Assembly (NCBI GenBank): GCA_037783415.1
Contig: JAZGTN010000022.1
Coordinates: 5,270,001-5,334,000 of the forward strand
Origin: Leptasterias polaris
Taxonomy: Eukaryota; Echinodermata; Asteroidea; Forcipulatida; Asteriidae
Length of the DNA stretch: 64,000 bases
Direction of reading: 5' to 3'
Shown: piece after piece, positions 22,571 to 35,985 of the stretch
How the letters are laid out: each line of letters begins with the position of its first letter
How positions within the stretch are numbered: the first letter of the stretch is position 1
The notes under the pieces: generated by a model
Databases searched by the model: none
Told to the model about the DNA's origin: nothing
The model's input: only the letters and a program-made list of their open reading frames with translations
Position numbers and translations under genes: made by a program

Positions 22571-25500
22571 CAATCAGTAACAACTTCTCACATATATGTA
22601 TTGTACCCACAAATAAATACTGAAAAACTGATGCAGTTATATCATTACTGATAATAGAATAATAGACTGTGATCATTGTCTGTTGTGATTAAATAATTTA
22701 TATACTGCCATTTCAAAGCAAATACATTTTCTAAACAATCTATTCATAATACGACTTTGAGATTATTTGCTGCAAATATTATTTTCATGTTCTTAAATTT
22801 GGATTCATCTTGAAAATATTTGTTGAATCAAAACTGAACTTTGAGCAAAAATTGTAATAACAGATGATCGGCACTCGTCTATATTGGATTCATTTATTGA
22901 CTTCAATTGTGTCCAGATGCCAAATGATCTAACCTCAAGTACAATCTACTTGCTAATCATTAACGGTAGAAAAGTACATGACGTTGGTAATCATGCATTT
23001 AACATCAATGGTGTTGGGAAGAGTACATTCATTCAAATCCTATATGTAGAGTTCCTCACAGCGCACCTTAAAATGGTGGTACAACATTGGTGTTGAGAAT
23101 TCAGACTATTAGTCCGATCCTCAATGTTTTTCATGAAATAAACCTAAATGGATAGTACAACATTGGTTTGGGGTATATGGGGGTATTATACATTGATTTA
23201 AATTCTAAATTCTTCAAGAAACTTATATTAAAATGGTAACAACGCGTGTGTAATATGCCATTTATTGTACTCCAATACATTGTAAAGGACAAAGAGTTGG
23301 TTAAAGTCTACAACAAAAATACATCTCAAATCTATACCATCGTCATAGGTTCTGAATTAACATATATTGTAATGGTTTAATTTACTCATGCAATGTGATA
23401 GGCCTTGGTTCAAATCTGTTCAGGGAATATTTGTATTCAAGCATGAGTTTTACCTGTGTGTTGATTTAGAGTGCAGTTTTCAACGTGGATACCCCACATT
23501 GTAGCTCGCCTGTGGCATTTATATTGAATAAGTAGCTATTACAAAGGAAATCTTTTTCAATTCCGAGGCAAGGCAGAATGTCAAGGCCCATTTTGATCAA
23601 AATATAAGTTGAGATCTTCCATGCAACAAACAGTGTCGTTGCCAATGCCCGATTATACAATACATGCAGATTTGTGACGTTGTCTTCTACACAGTTGTAT
23701 AAGTTTTCCACAGTTTAGTTAATTATCTACAAGAAGACTGAGTATTAAAACAAAACTCAACCGACAGGTGCATTTAATTCATTATAATGTTTTCCCTGTT
23801 CTCCTTGTTGTCAGAACCAAATTAAATTAACTAATAAATTGCTTTTCTTGTTTGCGTTAACTGATTGTAAAGGCCGACTTAACCTTTTTGGAAAGACAAC
23901 AAATGATATTTCCATATATATTGGTCCGGTTGGTACCAAAATACCTTATAACCGTGAAAGGATAATAATTGAGATATCATTTCAAATCATTCATTCTATT
24001 TGAAAGTCACCAAAATTATAGATTTATTCAAAACGTATTCATGTAGTACAGAGAATATTGATTTTCAAGACATATTCTTCCAGAGGTTGTACACCTGTCG
24101 AATAATACTTCTGCCTTTCCTTGAATCGTTCACTAAATCAAGATTTTTCAGTTGAGTATTTAAACTCCCCCCATTAGAATTATTTTACTTTTGTAAAATT
24201 TTTCTATCAAATGAAATAAATATTTAAAAATATATAAAGGAATAGGTATATTTTTCAGCTGATTCATTAGATATTGTATCACAAAGTTGTTCCTGGTTTA
24301 ATGCACAAGGTAGGACGGCACCTCGGTAAACCTCCAGCTGTAACATTCTGTGTCGTGTTCACTGTAATCACGAATACCTTCTTGCATTGTACCAATATCA
24401 GGGACCAGACTATAACCCTTCAAGCCTCGATTTGGTTCCATTGGTTTTGAATAGAAGGAAACATGATATTGGTGCAGAGTGATAAAGACCCCCTAAGTCA
24501 GTGGCATGTTATACATTAAAATAGTCAGGCCTATAGAATGGGTATTATTGAAAACATGCGATTATTCCAAGACAAAATATAGTGCGGATCAAATGTTAAG
24601 CTATTTTGACAACTTAATTACGTATTCCACATAGTAACTGAATAATGAAGTACAAACAACGTGAATTTTCGACCGATGTATTCAAATTCATTTTATGCAC
24701 CACTGGAATGACGTCACCACAGTCTTGTCATTTACCTCAAGCAGAACAGTTACTGTTGTACCAGTTTAAAGGGCGGGTACCAGGTTTAGGGACCGTGCAC
24801 CATTCCAATCTTTAAGAAACACATTACAGTTAACCTTTGATCTTAGAGAAAACTATTATAATGATAAAAGATCTTCTTATGCTTAGTGCATGTTATACGA
24901 TAATGCTGATGTATTGTCGTCCATGGTTAGCAAATTTAGATCAGAGTTTTCCTGCACTTTGCAATATTTTAGACTGTATTATTTGCCAAAACAACTACAT
25001 TTCTATCGAGTAGTCAGGCCCATGACACACAAGGCAATTTTCAGTGGATTAGTGACGTGTCAATCTCTGAGTAGATGACAGAATCTTATTTCACATATTA
25101 GTCGTAGGGATTACAAGACAATTTAAAAAAATCATCTGGTGCTGACGAAGAGTGATTCTTTTTATATGCAATGGACTTGGTTGCCTATAAAAATTGCCTC
25201 GCGTGACACGAATAAGTGATCAGTTTAAATGCACACTGTCTGATGATCATAAAAACTGAATAATATCTTAAAATTGATTAGTATATTTCAGCATAATAAA
25301 TTACTTGCTTGTTTAAATTAAATAATATAATCCTCCCCGTTGCCTCATGACAACAACTGAATAAAATGGCAAACGATTTAACAGCAGAAGTAAAAGGCGT
25401 GTACATGTACGTCACATACTTAATTGACCAATTAGATTCCACGTTGTGATTTTTTCATGCGTTTACTTCGTGACACGCCAACACCTTGGAACAACATTAA

Positions 25501-26571
25501 AGCAATTAAAATCTCGCGTAATTCGAGATATGCTGTACTTAATGCGAGGCTTTTGTCGTGAGTTCTTGAGAGGCACAAAATAAGAAGAATTAAGTTTATT
25601 TTTGCGGTGTTAGAGTGTTCAATGTACTATTTATAATCTCAGTTTACATGTAACTATCTACAGTACCTAATGCGATTGAACAGACGTCTTGTAGACATTT
25701 GATACTCTGATCACATTTTAAATAAATACAACAGTGTACATTTCTCTGTATATACATTATATAAATTCATTTGTGGAAATTCATTAGACAATAAAATATT
25801 TTGAATCAGTTTATATATATACATAGATTAATCATTCATTTGCTTACTATATCATGATACCATTGTTGGTGTTATGAATTTTATATGATTATCATACTAT
25901 TATTGTTTAGGTTTTGCAAGCACAATAGAAATGAAGGTCCGTCTGGGAACAATGCACGGAATACAATTATTGCTTTACCATTTCATTTGGTAAGCAAAAC
26001 AATGAGTATGGAACCCAGACGTTAAAGTAACGTACAGCATTTGAGCTGGTAACCTGTCTCTATTAAGCAAAGTCAATACATGTCTGTGTGCTGATCATCT
26101 AAAAGAATCCAGTATTTGTGGAAAACATGTAAATTTAAATGTCTTAATACAATTTACTCTTTCTTAATAATCATCAAGCAATTTAAGAAAACACAGAAAA
26201 GAAAGCATCCCTGCGCCACGATGCTTGGTTCATGTAAAATAAGGCATTTTTTTGACAGAGTCTAAACGCAAATCTGGACATAATGTGAAGAACAAGACAA
26301 TGGAATATTACACTGCAGTAAAACCAATCAAATTTCTATCATCGTTTTACGTTTACACAAAGCTCTTGCGAACTACATTTATTATGTACAGACATTTGCA
26401 ATTGACATTCTTGTTGCTAGTTCAACATTTTCTAAACCGGTAATAATAACTTCTCGTGTATAGTGGTTTACTGTGTACTATTCAGTCGTTACTGTAATGA
26501 ATACTAGATAAACTTAGACAAAGTCAGCACCTCAATTTGCATTTCGTGGCAGGAGCTGTTGCTATCAAGTG
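22571..26571. other. No gene recognised
   Basis: About 4 kb of AT-rich DNA. A small imperfect palindrome (GTACCAATATCAGG with TGATATTGGTGC) lies near 24389-24470, and a loose reiteration of TACAACATTGGT near 23080 and 23158. No gene, RNA or repeat family is supported. Confidence 0.45.
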
Positions 26572-27408
26572 TCATGCAGATTCGACTGCCAGGGGTGAGA
26601 TGTGCATGATTCGTTTGTTGTCACCAGAGTGGTGGGAATGAGTTGGGGATAGGACGTCGCCCCCTTGGGTTGCTTCATCGGCGGACCACGCGTCACTTGA
26701 TGCGTCTATGTGCACCATTGCGTACGTAGTCCACGTGTTAATGTCATGGTTATAGTCAGCTTGGAAGTCAACTGACTGTGTGTCATCGCTACATGACGTC
26801 TGGGATTCGCTCTTTGCTTTGGTATCTCTTAGTTTGGCGGTCAGGCTGTGTGCTGGCGACGGGCATGAAAACCTCCTATCCCACCCGATGACGTCATGAC
26901 GAGGACTCGAACACCACGAATCACCGGAGCATCCAATGCGTGGACTTCCCTCGTCCCCGGAGCCGTACAAGCTCAAGTCTTTCTCAGCACTGCATTGAGA
27001 GACGATTCCAGAGCCTGACTTGACGTCATTTGAGAACAGGCACTCGTTTCGGCACTTCTTCGGCGAAAAGGCACATTTGGTACCATTCAAACCATTGCGA
27101 ACTGTCACAAAATGCGAGAGGGATTTACAAGGGCTGCAAACGGCTCGTGGTAAGATTACACCGTTGTCGCAGCTCTTCACGACACACACCGCCTTTTTAA
27201 CGACACGCTTGCTTTTCTTGGTCTCTTTATCAGCCGCTTGTATCGCCGGCTCGTCCAGATAGGATGAGACTCGCTCAATTTGGTTCAGCACCCCTTTTAG
27301 CTCCCGCACGACGGTGTTGAGCTCCGATATCACTTTCTCTAAGTCGGTTATTACCACGCCAATCTGCTGCTTCACCAAATGCTTACGACGCTTGTTTTTC
27401 ATCGCCAT
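26572..27408 (-). CDS. Coiled-coil protein, possibly INSYN-like (inhibitory synaptic factor)
   Basis: The 278-residue open frame is the longest non-transposon ORF of the window and sits in a region richer in GC than its flanks. After a basic start (MAMKNKRRKH) residues 14-50 form a short amphipathic coil (VITDLEKVISELNTVVRELK, then GVLNQIERVSSYLD). The hydrophobic spacing and the run 'ELx..V.ELK.V..QI..' resemble the conserved N-terminal coil of INSYN1 (C15orf59), a postsynaptic scaffold partner in vertebrates. The rest is Ser/Cys-rich and probably disordered, with WTTYAMVHIDASSDAW near residues 224-239. The first ATG has G at +4. No intron is needed inside the frame, but upstream exons cannot be excluded. 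The INSYN link is from memory of the family and is tentative; the ORF itself is more certain than its name. Confidence 0.55.
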   Translation of the reverse strand: MAMKNKRRKHLVKQQIGVVITDLEKVISELNTVVRELKGVLNQIERVSSYLDEPAIQAADKETKKSKRVVKKAVCVVKSCDNGVILPRAVCSPCKSLSHFVTVRNGLNGTKCAFSPKKCRNECLFSNDVKSGSGIVSQCSAEKDLSLYGSGDEGSPRIGCSGDSWCSSPRHDVIGWDRRFSCPSPAHSLTAKLRDTKAKSESQTSCSDDTQSVDFQADYNHDINTWTTYAMVHIDASSDAWSADEATQGGDVLSPTHSHHSGDNKRIMHISPLAVESA

Positions 27409-29805
27409 AATGCCTCACTTACAGCATTACAAAATACAGTGTTGAAAGGTTGTCACACCATGGATTGAAAAGCAGGCTTGCTAATTTCACGCACGTTGGA
27501 GCTTTTGGCGGTTTATTTTAAACTCATTATGAAGAGCTTAGCCGAAAGAAATTACCAGTTTTGCATTTCCTGTGAAATTGTTTCAGTTATGTTCAGTCAC
27601 CTGTGAAGTCTTTCTTTAATGAGATTTGAGCAAAACGGCTTGAGCAGGCGGCTAGATTACGCGGGGAAAACGGTTGCTTGATCGTCTGCTCTCTCCAGGA
27701 CCTCGATTGAAAGAAAGAGACTCGGTTAGAACGATCAACAAACGAATCACAGGGGTGTCTAACCCTCAGCAGGGAATTCCCATGCTCGGGTAAAAATAAA
27801 TGCGTTGATGAATTGAGAATTGTGTGGCATGGGACAATGCATCGGGAGATTGGAGGAAATGAAGGGAACAGAGTCCGGGAGCAATCGCGCCTCTGGCCCC
27901 CACTGAGTGGCTTTGCATAGATTAGGGTAAAATCAGCCTGTCAAGAGAGGTTGATCCAACCTGGAGAAATCCTAGGAGATCAAGGGAATATTGATGATCA
28001 TCGGAGCCGAATCGGGGGATGTTTTCATCGGTAGGGTAGAGACGTCTGGGCTGTCAAAAAACAACATAGCAAACCACGCTCGGGATTTCACTAAAAGTAT
28101 GCTGGCATGATTAAATACGGGTCGAGTTGTCCCCACTCTCGCTCGATTTCCGTTGTAGTGTTTCTTTTAAAATTTTTCGTCACTTTTCGGCGGTGAGCTG
28201 TGAAAATAAGAGACTGTTTTGGGGGCCGGTCATGTTCCAGACGATACAGCGGGTATTTTATTGCTGCCTGCCGGCTGTAATAATCACACAGATTTCTGCT
28301 GCCTCGTGCGACGTGTCGTGATAACTAACTCAGTATTACACCACATGGGAAGATGGTAAACCTGTCAGTCTGTTCTTACCATGGAATCGTAAAAAACTGC
28401 AGCTGAAAATATTTCCAATCTATTCCATCTTGAAAATTGACTCTTGTCGACTGTTGCACGCTCTGTCATTCCTAGATATAAACATCGGTAGTGTACCACC
28501 ACAGGCAACTGGATAATCGCGATCTATATAACCACATAACGCACACGGATATATATATGCGGTGGTATGCTATGAGCGAACAACCTCTGATGCGCAGCCG
28601 CACATAATCAGTGGTAATTGGTTCCCTGGGAGGTGTTGGGCGCATCCATTTTCTCCGTAATTCTCAATTTCTGTTACGATGAAACGTCGTGCGAGGTGTG
28701 TACCCCGTTGACTGGCTGATTCGTTGGTTAGACTTCATATCTGAAACGAATTGGAGGGTATAGGTGAGGGAATTAAATAACATGTACGTAGCAGTAAGAC
28801 CATGGACTCTGAAGTAAACAAGCTTTATCTAGAACAGTAAATCATTTGCGATGTTATCAGAAAAGCCTCTAAAACAACCCACTTGTTGTGGTATGTAATT
28901 GCATACCATTTTTTTGAAAGTGGTGGCCAATATTTGTTTTAACCCAACCTTAATAAATAAAACACTTTAACACTTTCAAAAAAGATCCTCCTCAAAACTG
29001 TTTTAAACAAAACAAAAAAAAACAAAAACACACTAAAAAGACACAAATTCTAACCGGGGTGTTGAAAAGACACACAGACACCCATCTGACCGAAACCACG
29101 CCCAAGAGGTATCAGATAACACTGAGCCATGCAAACACTGTGTTGAGTCTTACACTCAGACAAAGTCAACCACAACTTCGGTCAAGTTTTTTCTTTCACA
29201 TAATTTTGTTGATCAATATTTAAGTAAACGCTAATATTGCAATTTCTCTTTAAATAATTTTTGGAATGCAGTCTGCCATTTCACGAAGACAGAGAGCAAT
29301 ATTGGCGTGACTTGGAAATTGGAAGCGAATACGTGCGCACAGCACGCCAATTTCGATATCATAGAAATTGACATTAAGTCATGTTCCCTGTCTGCAACAC
29401 CAGCAATTTAAATGCTGATTTAACGGAATGGAACCACTGTTACTCGTTTTGGGGTCTATGAGTGGAAGATGATGTAACGGAATGCTGATCTGAATAATAG
29501 CCAAACATGTGACGTCACACTTCGAGCCTCGTGAATAACGCCAGATACCAGCATGACCGGATGTTGCTAAGATGTACCTTTGACCTCGCTTTCATTTCAC
29601 ACAGAGATTATGTTGTCAATTCACACGTCCACAGTGAGTAAAACAACACTACATGTACATGATGTAAACATTATGCACACGCTGCATGCAGACGACCAAG
29701 CACCTTGGACCAATCATAACACAGATATGGAAAGCTTACATCACTGCACGTTCATCCAATGAAATAATTGTATCCAATGAAATCATTTGGCCCGTAAGAC
29801 CAGTG
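27409..29805. other. Possible 5' region of the minus-strand gene; no other gene
   Basis: For about 1 kb upstream of the minus-strand ORF the DNA is less AT-rich than elsewhere and could hold its promoter and leader, but no TATA box or defined exon could be placed. A TGACGTCA octamer lies at 29510-29517. Confidence 0.3.
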
Positions 29806-29835
29806 CCTGTCTTTATCCTTGCGGATAAAGACAGG
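29806..29835. repeat. Perfect 13-bp hairpin
   Basis: CCTGTCTTTATCC (29806-29818) pairs exactly with GGATAAAGACAGG (29823-29835) across a TTGC loop. The flanks GACCAGTG and GGACCAGTC are direct rather than inverted. No family was identified. Confidence 0.8.
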
Positions 29836-32119
29836 GGACCAGTCTAATCTGAATACACCTCCACACGGTCAGCACGCCTGGGTGAAACCAAGGCTGCTAT
29901 TGACAACATACTTAAGTTAAATGATTTACAATGTAAACTTCACTGCCATTATACATAACCATCTTGAATGTATTGTTACAATCATTGTAACCAAAGCCAG
30001 CTGGAAGTGAAACTAGTCTGGTGCGTGTTTTAATCTAAGCTTGTTCATCCGTATTTGATAAGGGAACGCGACAAAGATGACGGCCTAATAATTGGATAGT
30101 TCAATTCTACAGGATCATTTGGTTTCTGGAATACGGAATAGAGACAAATATGCAGATAGTATTATGACAACCAAGTTCAATTACACATGAAAGCGAGGTT
30201 GGGGTACTTCAATGTACCGTAACTCAAATCAGCTTTTACATGACGTATTGAATTCAGGGTTCTAGAAACAAGATGGGTGACATGAATAATCCAGCCTAGA
30301 TAAACTACTTACGTATTGTACGGTCGTTGTATTGAAAGTTCAATAACTTGATACGGATCACACTTTTTTATAACCAAATGCCGTAAGTGTGAACCGTATC
30401 TGTGAGGCATGGTCGGGCATGCCTTGTTTACAAGCAGCATTCCACCCGTGATATCCCGTCTATATTTCATGTCTTTCTACAACTAAATGATTGATGAGCA
30501 TAATGCCAAAATTCATCGACCACGGACGCTAAAAATAAAAAGGTATGGAGAGCCGAGGGTAGAAAAGGGAAAAACTCGCTTAGAACTCAACACCATACTT
30601 GAGATATTTCGCATCCCTGACCGCACGGACTGGCTTGACATTCAATGCTGGACTTACACCGCGTCGTCAGAATCTCGAGGGCTCTTGTTAGTGACCGGTG
30701 AAATTGATGCCGTGCCGTAAATTCCGAATCATAAGCTCTCCTCTTACCGGCTTGGTGGCCAGCTCGACCCCGCTCCGTTATCCCACAATTAGAGCGATTG
30801 AACACGGCTGTTAGAATTACAAAGTTTATCGGCTCAAAAGCAAAAAATCTTTGCGATTGTTGTTAGCTTGTGTTGTTTTAGATCACACCAATGTCTAAGG
30901 CGTTCATGTTGGGTGTAGATCAAAAAATGAAATTTGATATAATAGTGAGGGACCGGGGAATTTTAAAGAAAAACAACTCCGACGAAAGCTGAGATATTCC
31001 GTTGAGACTGTCATCTTGCTGTCGGTGTAGATTTATTTTTGGGCTATGAAGTTGTCATTTTGACACCATCTGTCATAAAGCATCCGATTAAAAAAGAATT
31101 GAACATTCAATAACCTCAAGAGCGCATCGCACGCTTCCGCTGAGATTTCCTCCTTAGTCAAAAACGGGGAAAAAGCAAAACAAAAAAACGAGCCACCGCG
31201 ATATCAACAACATCTAATTCCCTAAATTAATGGACTAATTATGCATCTTGATTATTAAATCACCGCCAGCTACAAATTTGTTTCAGGTTTATGAATCTTT
31301 GAGAACGTTAACTCGAAAGCGATTAAATTTCCTTCGGGGATAAAGTATTGATATTCAAAATAAAATAAAACTCAATTCAATTCAAGGTAATATTATATTT
31401 CCACTTCACGCACTTTGTGTTACATCTCAAGATAAGTATTAGAGTGCAGGCAAAAAAAAAAAATATATATATGCCGAGTTGAATGGAATAGTCCATCTAT
31501 CCACGAATGAAAATATTTTCTCCATTGCAGAAATGCAAAAAAAAACTTTCATTATTTGCATTAAGTAACATCCAAGTACATATTTGCTATTTGGAGAAAT
31601 ATAACCCTATACAAAATTTTACAAAAATGTGTTCTGGCATCCACTGTGAGGGCGTTTGTACTGCTGTGTATAACTGTGCATGAGTGATGCGCATTGGTGT
31701 GTACTAGGGGATGGGATGAAAATGCACATTGAATAGTACCAAAAATGCATGATTTGTGATACTATTGTAATTTTGAATAAACAAACTGTACACATTTGTT
31801 TTCTGACATACAATGAGGACGTTTTACATCCACTATGAGGACGTTTTGTGTATAAACGCAAGTGTTTTTTTTTAGCGCGCAATAGTCATAAAAGGATGGA
31901 AAGAAAATGTGACGGTTAATGGATGTCACGTGACCTACAATCCTCCAATCAATGACCAGGATCTGCTTGGGTTTTACATAAAGTGTGTTGAGAGAAGGAT
32001 AGGTTTACTTGAAGATCTTGTATTGTCGCTCATTAAATAGATAATTGATTTAATCTGAAAAATCGGCAGCAGTGACAATACAAGTATTTGATCTGTTGAT
32101 CCGTTTTTTGTTTTTTGTT
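29836..32119. other. No gene recognised
   Basis: Overlapping frames on both strands at 30487-30805 are not supported by any motif. A motif CCACTATGAGGACGTTTT-like is repeated three times at 31640-31850, giving a repetitive 87-codon frame that is probably spurious. Confidence 0.4.
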
Positions 32120-32600
32120 AACGTTAGCTTAAAACCTTTTTGTTTTGAGACAGATAACTGTATCTCTAATTCGGTGTTAACAACATGAATGATGGACTTC
32201 AGGGTGGAACTGTCCATGCAAGAAAGCAAACTAATTAAATGATAACAAAGTCAAAGAATGACAAATATCGTTAATGTACTGAAAAAATAACAGTGGTCCA
32301 AAGAGGGACCCCTGAGGGACTTGCAGCAACCTATGTTTATGTATTGCTTCCTTGAAATATAGCTCTTTAAACCTGTTTAATGAAATACCTTTTATTCAAC
32401 AATAGATTAGTTTGTGGAGAAGAATGTGGTGTTTTATTGTTGCAACTACCTCAGGGATGTTCAAATCGAACTGTTTTAAAAACACTATAGTAATTTTATT
32501 GAACATGTCAACAACGGTCATTTAAGTGGAGTGATTGGGCCTAAAACCATTGAAAATGTGAACTTTGTGAAGTCTGTAGAGAAAATAATGTCATCACGGA
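32120..32600 (-). pseudogene. Decayed LINE reverse transcriptase
   Basis: Minus-strand reading gives recognisable RT pieces in order but in shifting frames: VVATIKHHILLHKL (remnant of the region after motif A), VPQGSLFGPLLFFQYIN (motif B, near 32283-32330) and, further on, VVNTELE and GFKLTLTK (fingers/thumb side). Stops and frameshifts make it non-functional. It is more decayed than the LINE at 5909-7940 and appears to be a different family. Confidence 0.75.
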
Positions 32601-32637
32601 GATTTTAATTATATCACAATAGTCACCACTCTCATAA

Positions 32638-32810
32638 TAGACCTTATGCATTGACGTCACCAAGCCGCCATCTTAGAGGTAAACTGATGACGAAACAATG
32701 GAAACGCGCTGATTTGTACGCGCGGCGCACAGGACTGACCAATGAACATCTTCCTTTTGACCTCTAGGCGAGGGCGCCCTACTCAAATGACGTCATATGC
32801 ATAAGGTCTA
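32638..32810 (-). mobile_element. MITE family A, copy 3 (CRE-ended)
   Basis: This 173-bp copy is in the opposite orientation to 1408-1580 and nearly identical to it. TGACGTCA lies at 32652-32659 and 32788-32795, and GCCGCCATCTT (YY1-like, reverse) at 32664-32674. It lies directly beside the decayed LINE at 32120-32600. Confidence 0.88.
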
Positions 32811-35222
32811 TTGGGGTCACCTTGGCTTGTCATATGTTGTCATATGATTGTCAGAGTGATGTCGCTTATTGTCATATAAAAAATAAAACAAAGTTTAATG
32901 GAATGAAAGCTTGATTAATACAAAGCAATTGATCTAGACGTTTCGACTAATGCGGGTTTCATCAAAATTTTAATATTGAAGTTTATAATAAAATAAACGC
33001 TTATTTTAATCTTCGAGCAACATTCGATACTATAGCCATATAATCTAATGCCTTTTTCAAATACATTTGGTAAACTTTTTTACTACAATTGTCTTCCCAT
33101 TTTTTGAGGAGTGTTCATATAAACATAATTAAAGAAGGGACAAGGTCATTTTTATGAAATAAGAATCACAACATGAATAGTAAATAGGCATACAAGGAAC
33201 CAGACTACGATTATAAACATCTATGAGAAACAAAGCGACTGGAAATCCTAGAAAGAGAATGCTGTCTTCAGGATAATTTGCAGCGGTGCCTGTTTAATCA
33301 CGTGGTAGATTAATTTAACGACTGTTTCAAAACAAAGTCAAATTCTCGTGAGAACACGAAATGTGACATACGTTGGGTGTGTTACACTCCTACACTGTAA
33401 GGTGTTCAAACACAAAATGTAAACACAAGTATTGTTGATCTATCACTTGTAATTTTCCCCCTTAGGCCTCGATGGTTTCTAATAAATTGAGAATCCAGAT
33501 CCAAATCCACATTCGTCGTCTGCACCTCATGCTAAAAGGTCATGACTCGGTTTTGGGTAAAGGTCATATTTATGTGAGGTTACTTCGTGCAAATTTGCTC
33601 CCTGCAATGTGGTGGAATCTCACGCCATTGCCTTTGTGCATACATCCGGGAATGTTAAACAATGAGAAGACTGCAGTTACACCACGATTGCAAATGAACG
33701 TAGTTCTGGGAAAATAAATTAAAGTCAGATTTTCTGTCAATTTCTGTTTTCCCTTATAATGTATTTAATTCAAAGAAAGCCAGTGCATAAAGCTTAAAAC
33801 ATCTTTTTCTAAGTTTGATTCAGATCCACCTGCGGAATCTGCAATACTTCACCAAACTCCGTTAATCATGACTGAACATTTAAATTGTAAATCCCAAATA
33901 AAATCCCCATGTTGTTGTTTTTCTTGTTCTGTGTTGTCTGAAGATAATGTTAATTCGGATCCCTCAGACTTCCATTTTGACGAGAACTAATTTGTCTAAT
34001 GTGCTGGCAGAATCTCGCATCTCATCCACGGAGAACACTTGTTCTGATTTGTCCAAAGGAAAAATGAGAGTGGTGAGTTAAGCCCTTCAGATGTCCCAGT
34101 ATTGATGGACGAATCTTAAGACCAACTCCCCAGTGTGAACTGAACGATCATCTTCCCTTGCGAAATTGAAAAAAAGGACAGAGCGGGACTTCTACCTATC
34201 GTCAAGTCGGTCTATTGTAGTGAAAGTATTTTTGGTCAACGCACTTGAGCCCTTTCGAAGAGAGAACTATGGTAACGCCTACTTAGATTTCATCCCTCCC
34301 TCCCCCTAGACTTGATTTTGTATAAATTAAGTGACGTGTAACTAACATGACATATTTGCAGAGTGGGTCTCCTACGCGGGTATCAATCAAAGGCAAGACG
34401 CAACTACGAGAGCCCGCGTAAGATTTGCCTATAGCACCTGTACATGATGAACTCGGGTACATACGGGATGAAAATGTTTATCACCTATTCACTGAAGAGA
34501 CTTGCACGTGGTCTCAATGGAGACCGGAAATTGGCGCGCTTCTGGAGGTAGACCTTCAAGACTTTTCGTTCTTCTACGTCTAATTTAGTCAGGAAGTTGA
34601 TATCTATTCAATGTCTAGTTATAAACTTCGATTTTTAGCGGTGTTCACTCGATGTGTAAAAATGTCAATTCTAAATCAATTTAGACGTTGTGCATGATTG
34701 GTAAAAAATAATTTTAGTGTCAAAGACCAAAATATTAATGTTTAGTACTGACGTAGAATTCGTTACCAAATGTAGCTTGGAAAAGCACATAAGCTAAACT
34801 CGCTGTTTTACCCCAGAAAATTTTATTCCAAAATACATGTAGACACCTCTTTCAAATCATAAGCAAATTTTGTCTTGTTGCCTTGATTTCGTGGGCTTCT
34901 GCTTTTGTTGTTCTTGTTTGTGTTGCTGTAGTAGTCATGTTGTTGTTATGTTTAACATAAGATCACTAAAGGGAGGTCACGCCATTACTGTGTCGCGTGA
35001 TTAATGACGTACTTCCATTTCGGTCTCTTTTCGGCCTTTTCTCTCGGCCTCTCTGACCTGTGTAAACAAAAACACATGTAAAACTCAAAATATTGTTTTG
35101 TTGGGACCGATTTGGGTTCTACGAAGAGCTAAACTTGAGTGCTGTGTGACAACCCTTAGAATTACGCAGTCCACACGTGCACTCGGTCGGCCCAAACAAG
35201 CCACGCGTCCCAAAACACCGCC
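32811..35222. other. No gene recognised; possible promoter near 35.0-35.2 kb
   Basis: No coding region is supported. The last 200 bases (pyrimidine-rich CGGTCTCTTTTCGGCCTTTT near 35020) may be the upstream region of the putative exon at 35223. Confidence 0.35.
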
Positions 35223-35419
35223 ATGTTTAGTTCAGCTGCTGTTTTCGAGGCTGAAAAATATATAGAGGACAGAACTCCAATGTTTTTTGGCTACAATTTG
35301 GACAATCGTCAATTCCAGGCTGTGCGTGCCAAGCAGTGCTTCCGTGAATCGATTGCCGGGCAATTCGATTTTCCTGCCGGCGACACTTCTTGGGTTAATG
35401 GCGTCGTGGTTTGGCGAAG
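35223..35419 (+). CDS. Putative first coding exon, unknown protein
   Basis: ATG at 35223 has an excellent Kozak context (ACCGCCATGT) and opens a frame of 65 codons (MFSSAAVFEAEKYIED..., FFGYNLDNRQFQAVRAKQCF) that reaches GCGAAG followed by GTAAAG, a plausible 5' splice site at 35420. I do not recognise the protein. No downstream exon could be joined with confidence. The same frame ends at a stop one codon into the presumed intron, so an unspliced 66-codon ORF is the alternative. Confidence 0.3.
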
Positions 35420-35985
35420 GTAAAGCGGGCGCGGACCAGTCACTGGAATCACGCCATATTGGTGGGTTCCCCGGGGGAATATTTTTGTCTTAAGAGATTA
35501 TTTTAGAGGTGCTGGGACTTTGCGTGGATTGTCTTCCCATATAAAGCCAGGAATTGTCCCGATTGGCGCCAAGTTTACGACCAAGCTAATGTGTCTTCCA
35601 TATAATCTATTTAGGTTGGCGAATTACGAAACATGGAAGTTAAATCTTATAAGCATGGTTCGGCACGAAGAAGGATGAGCCCTAGATTTCAGAGAAATTT
35701 TTTATTGATAGAAGTCATTCAATTCATGAATCGAGTGGGTGGAGAATCTTGAAATAAAGTTTTAGAATAGTTGGATCACGACAGAGGTCATGTGACTTAT
35801 AGGCTCTACCCTGTGCAGTTTCTTTGGGATGTGTATAAAAACTGCATTCGACTTAAAAAGTTAAAAGACGTATACAATAACTTTTGGCTGAAAAAACAAT
35901 CTGAAATTGTAAAATTTTCGTTTAGCTCAGCAAATGTTGATTTGTTTGGACATACTTGTCTGGACATACAAAGCCTTGCAAGTGG

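Noticed and set aside
30487..30805. Opposing 77- and 72-codon frames
   Set aside because: Both strands are open over the same bases and neither shows a motif.
31619..31882. 87-codon minus-strand frame with KRPHSGC repeated
   Set aside because: Two short DNA repeats explain the repeated peptide; no CRISPR-like or coding organisation, and no splice context.
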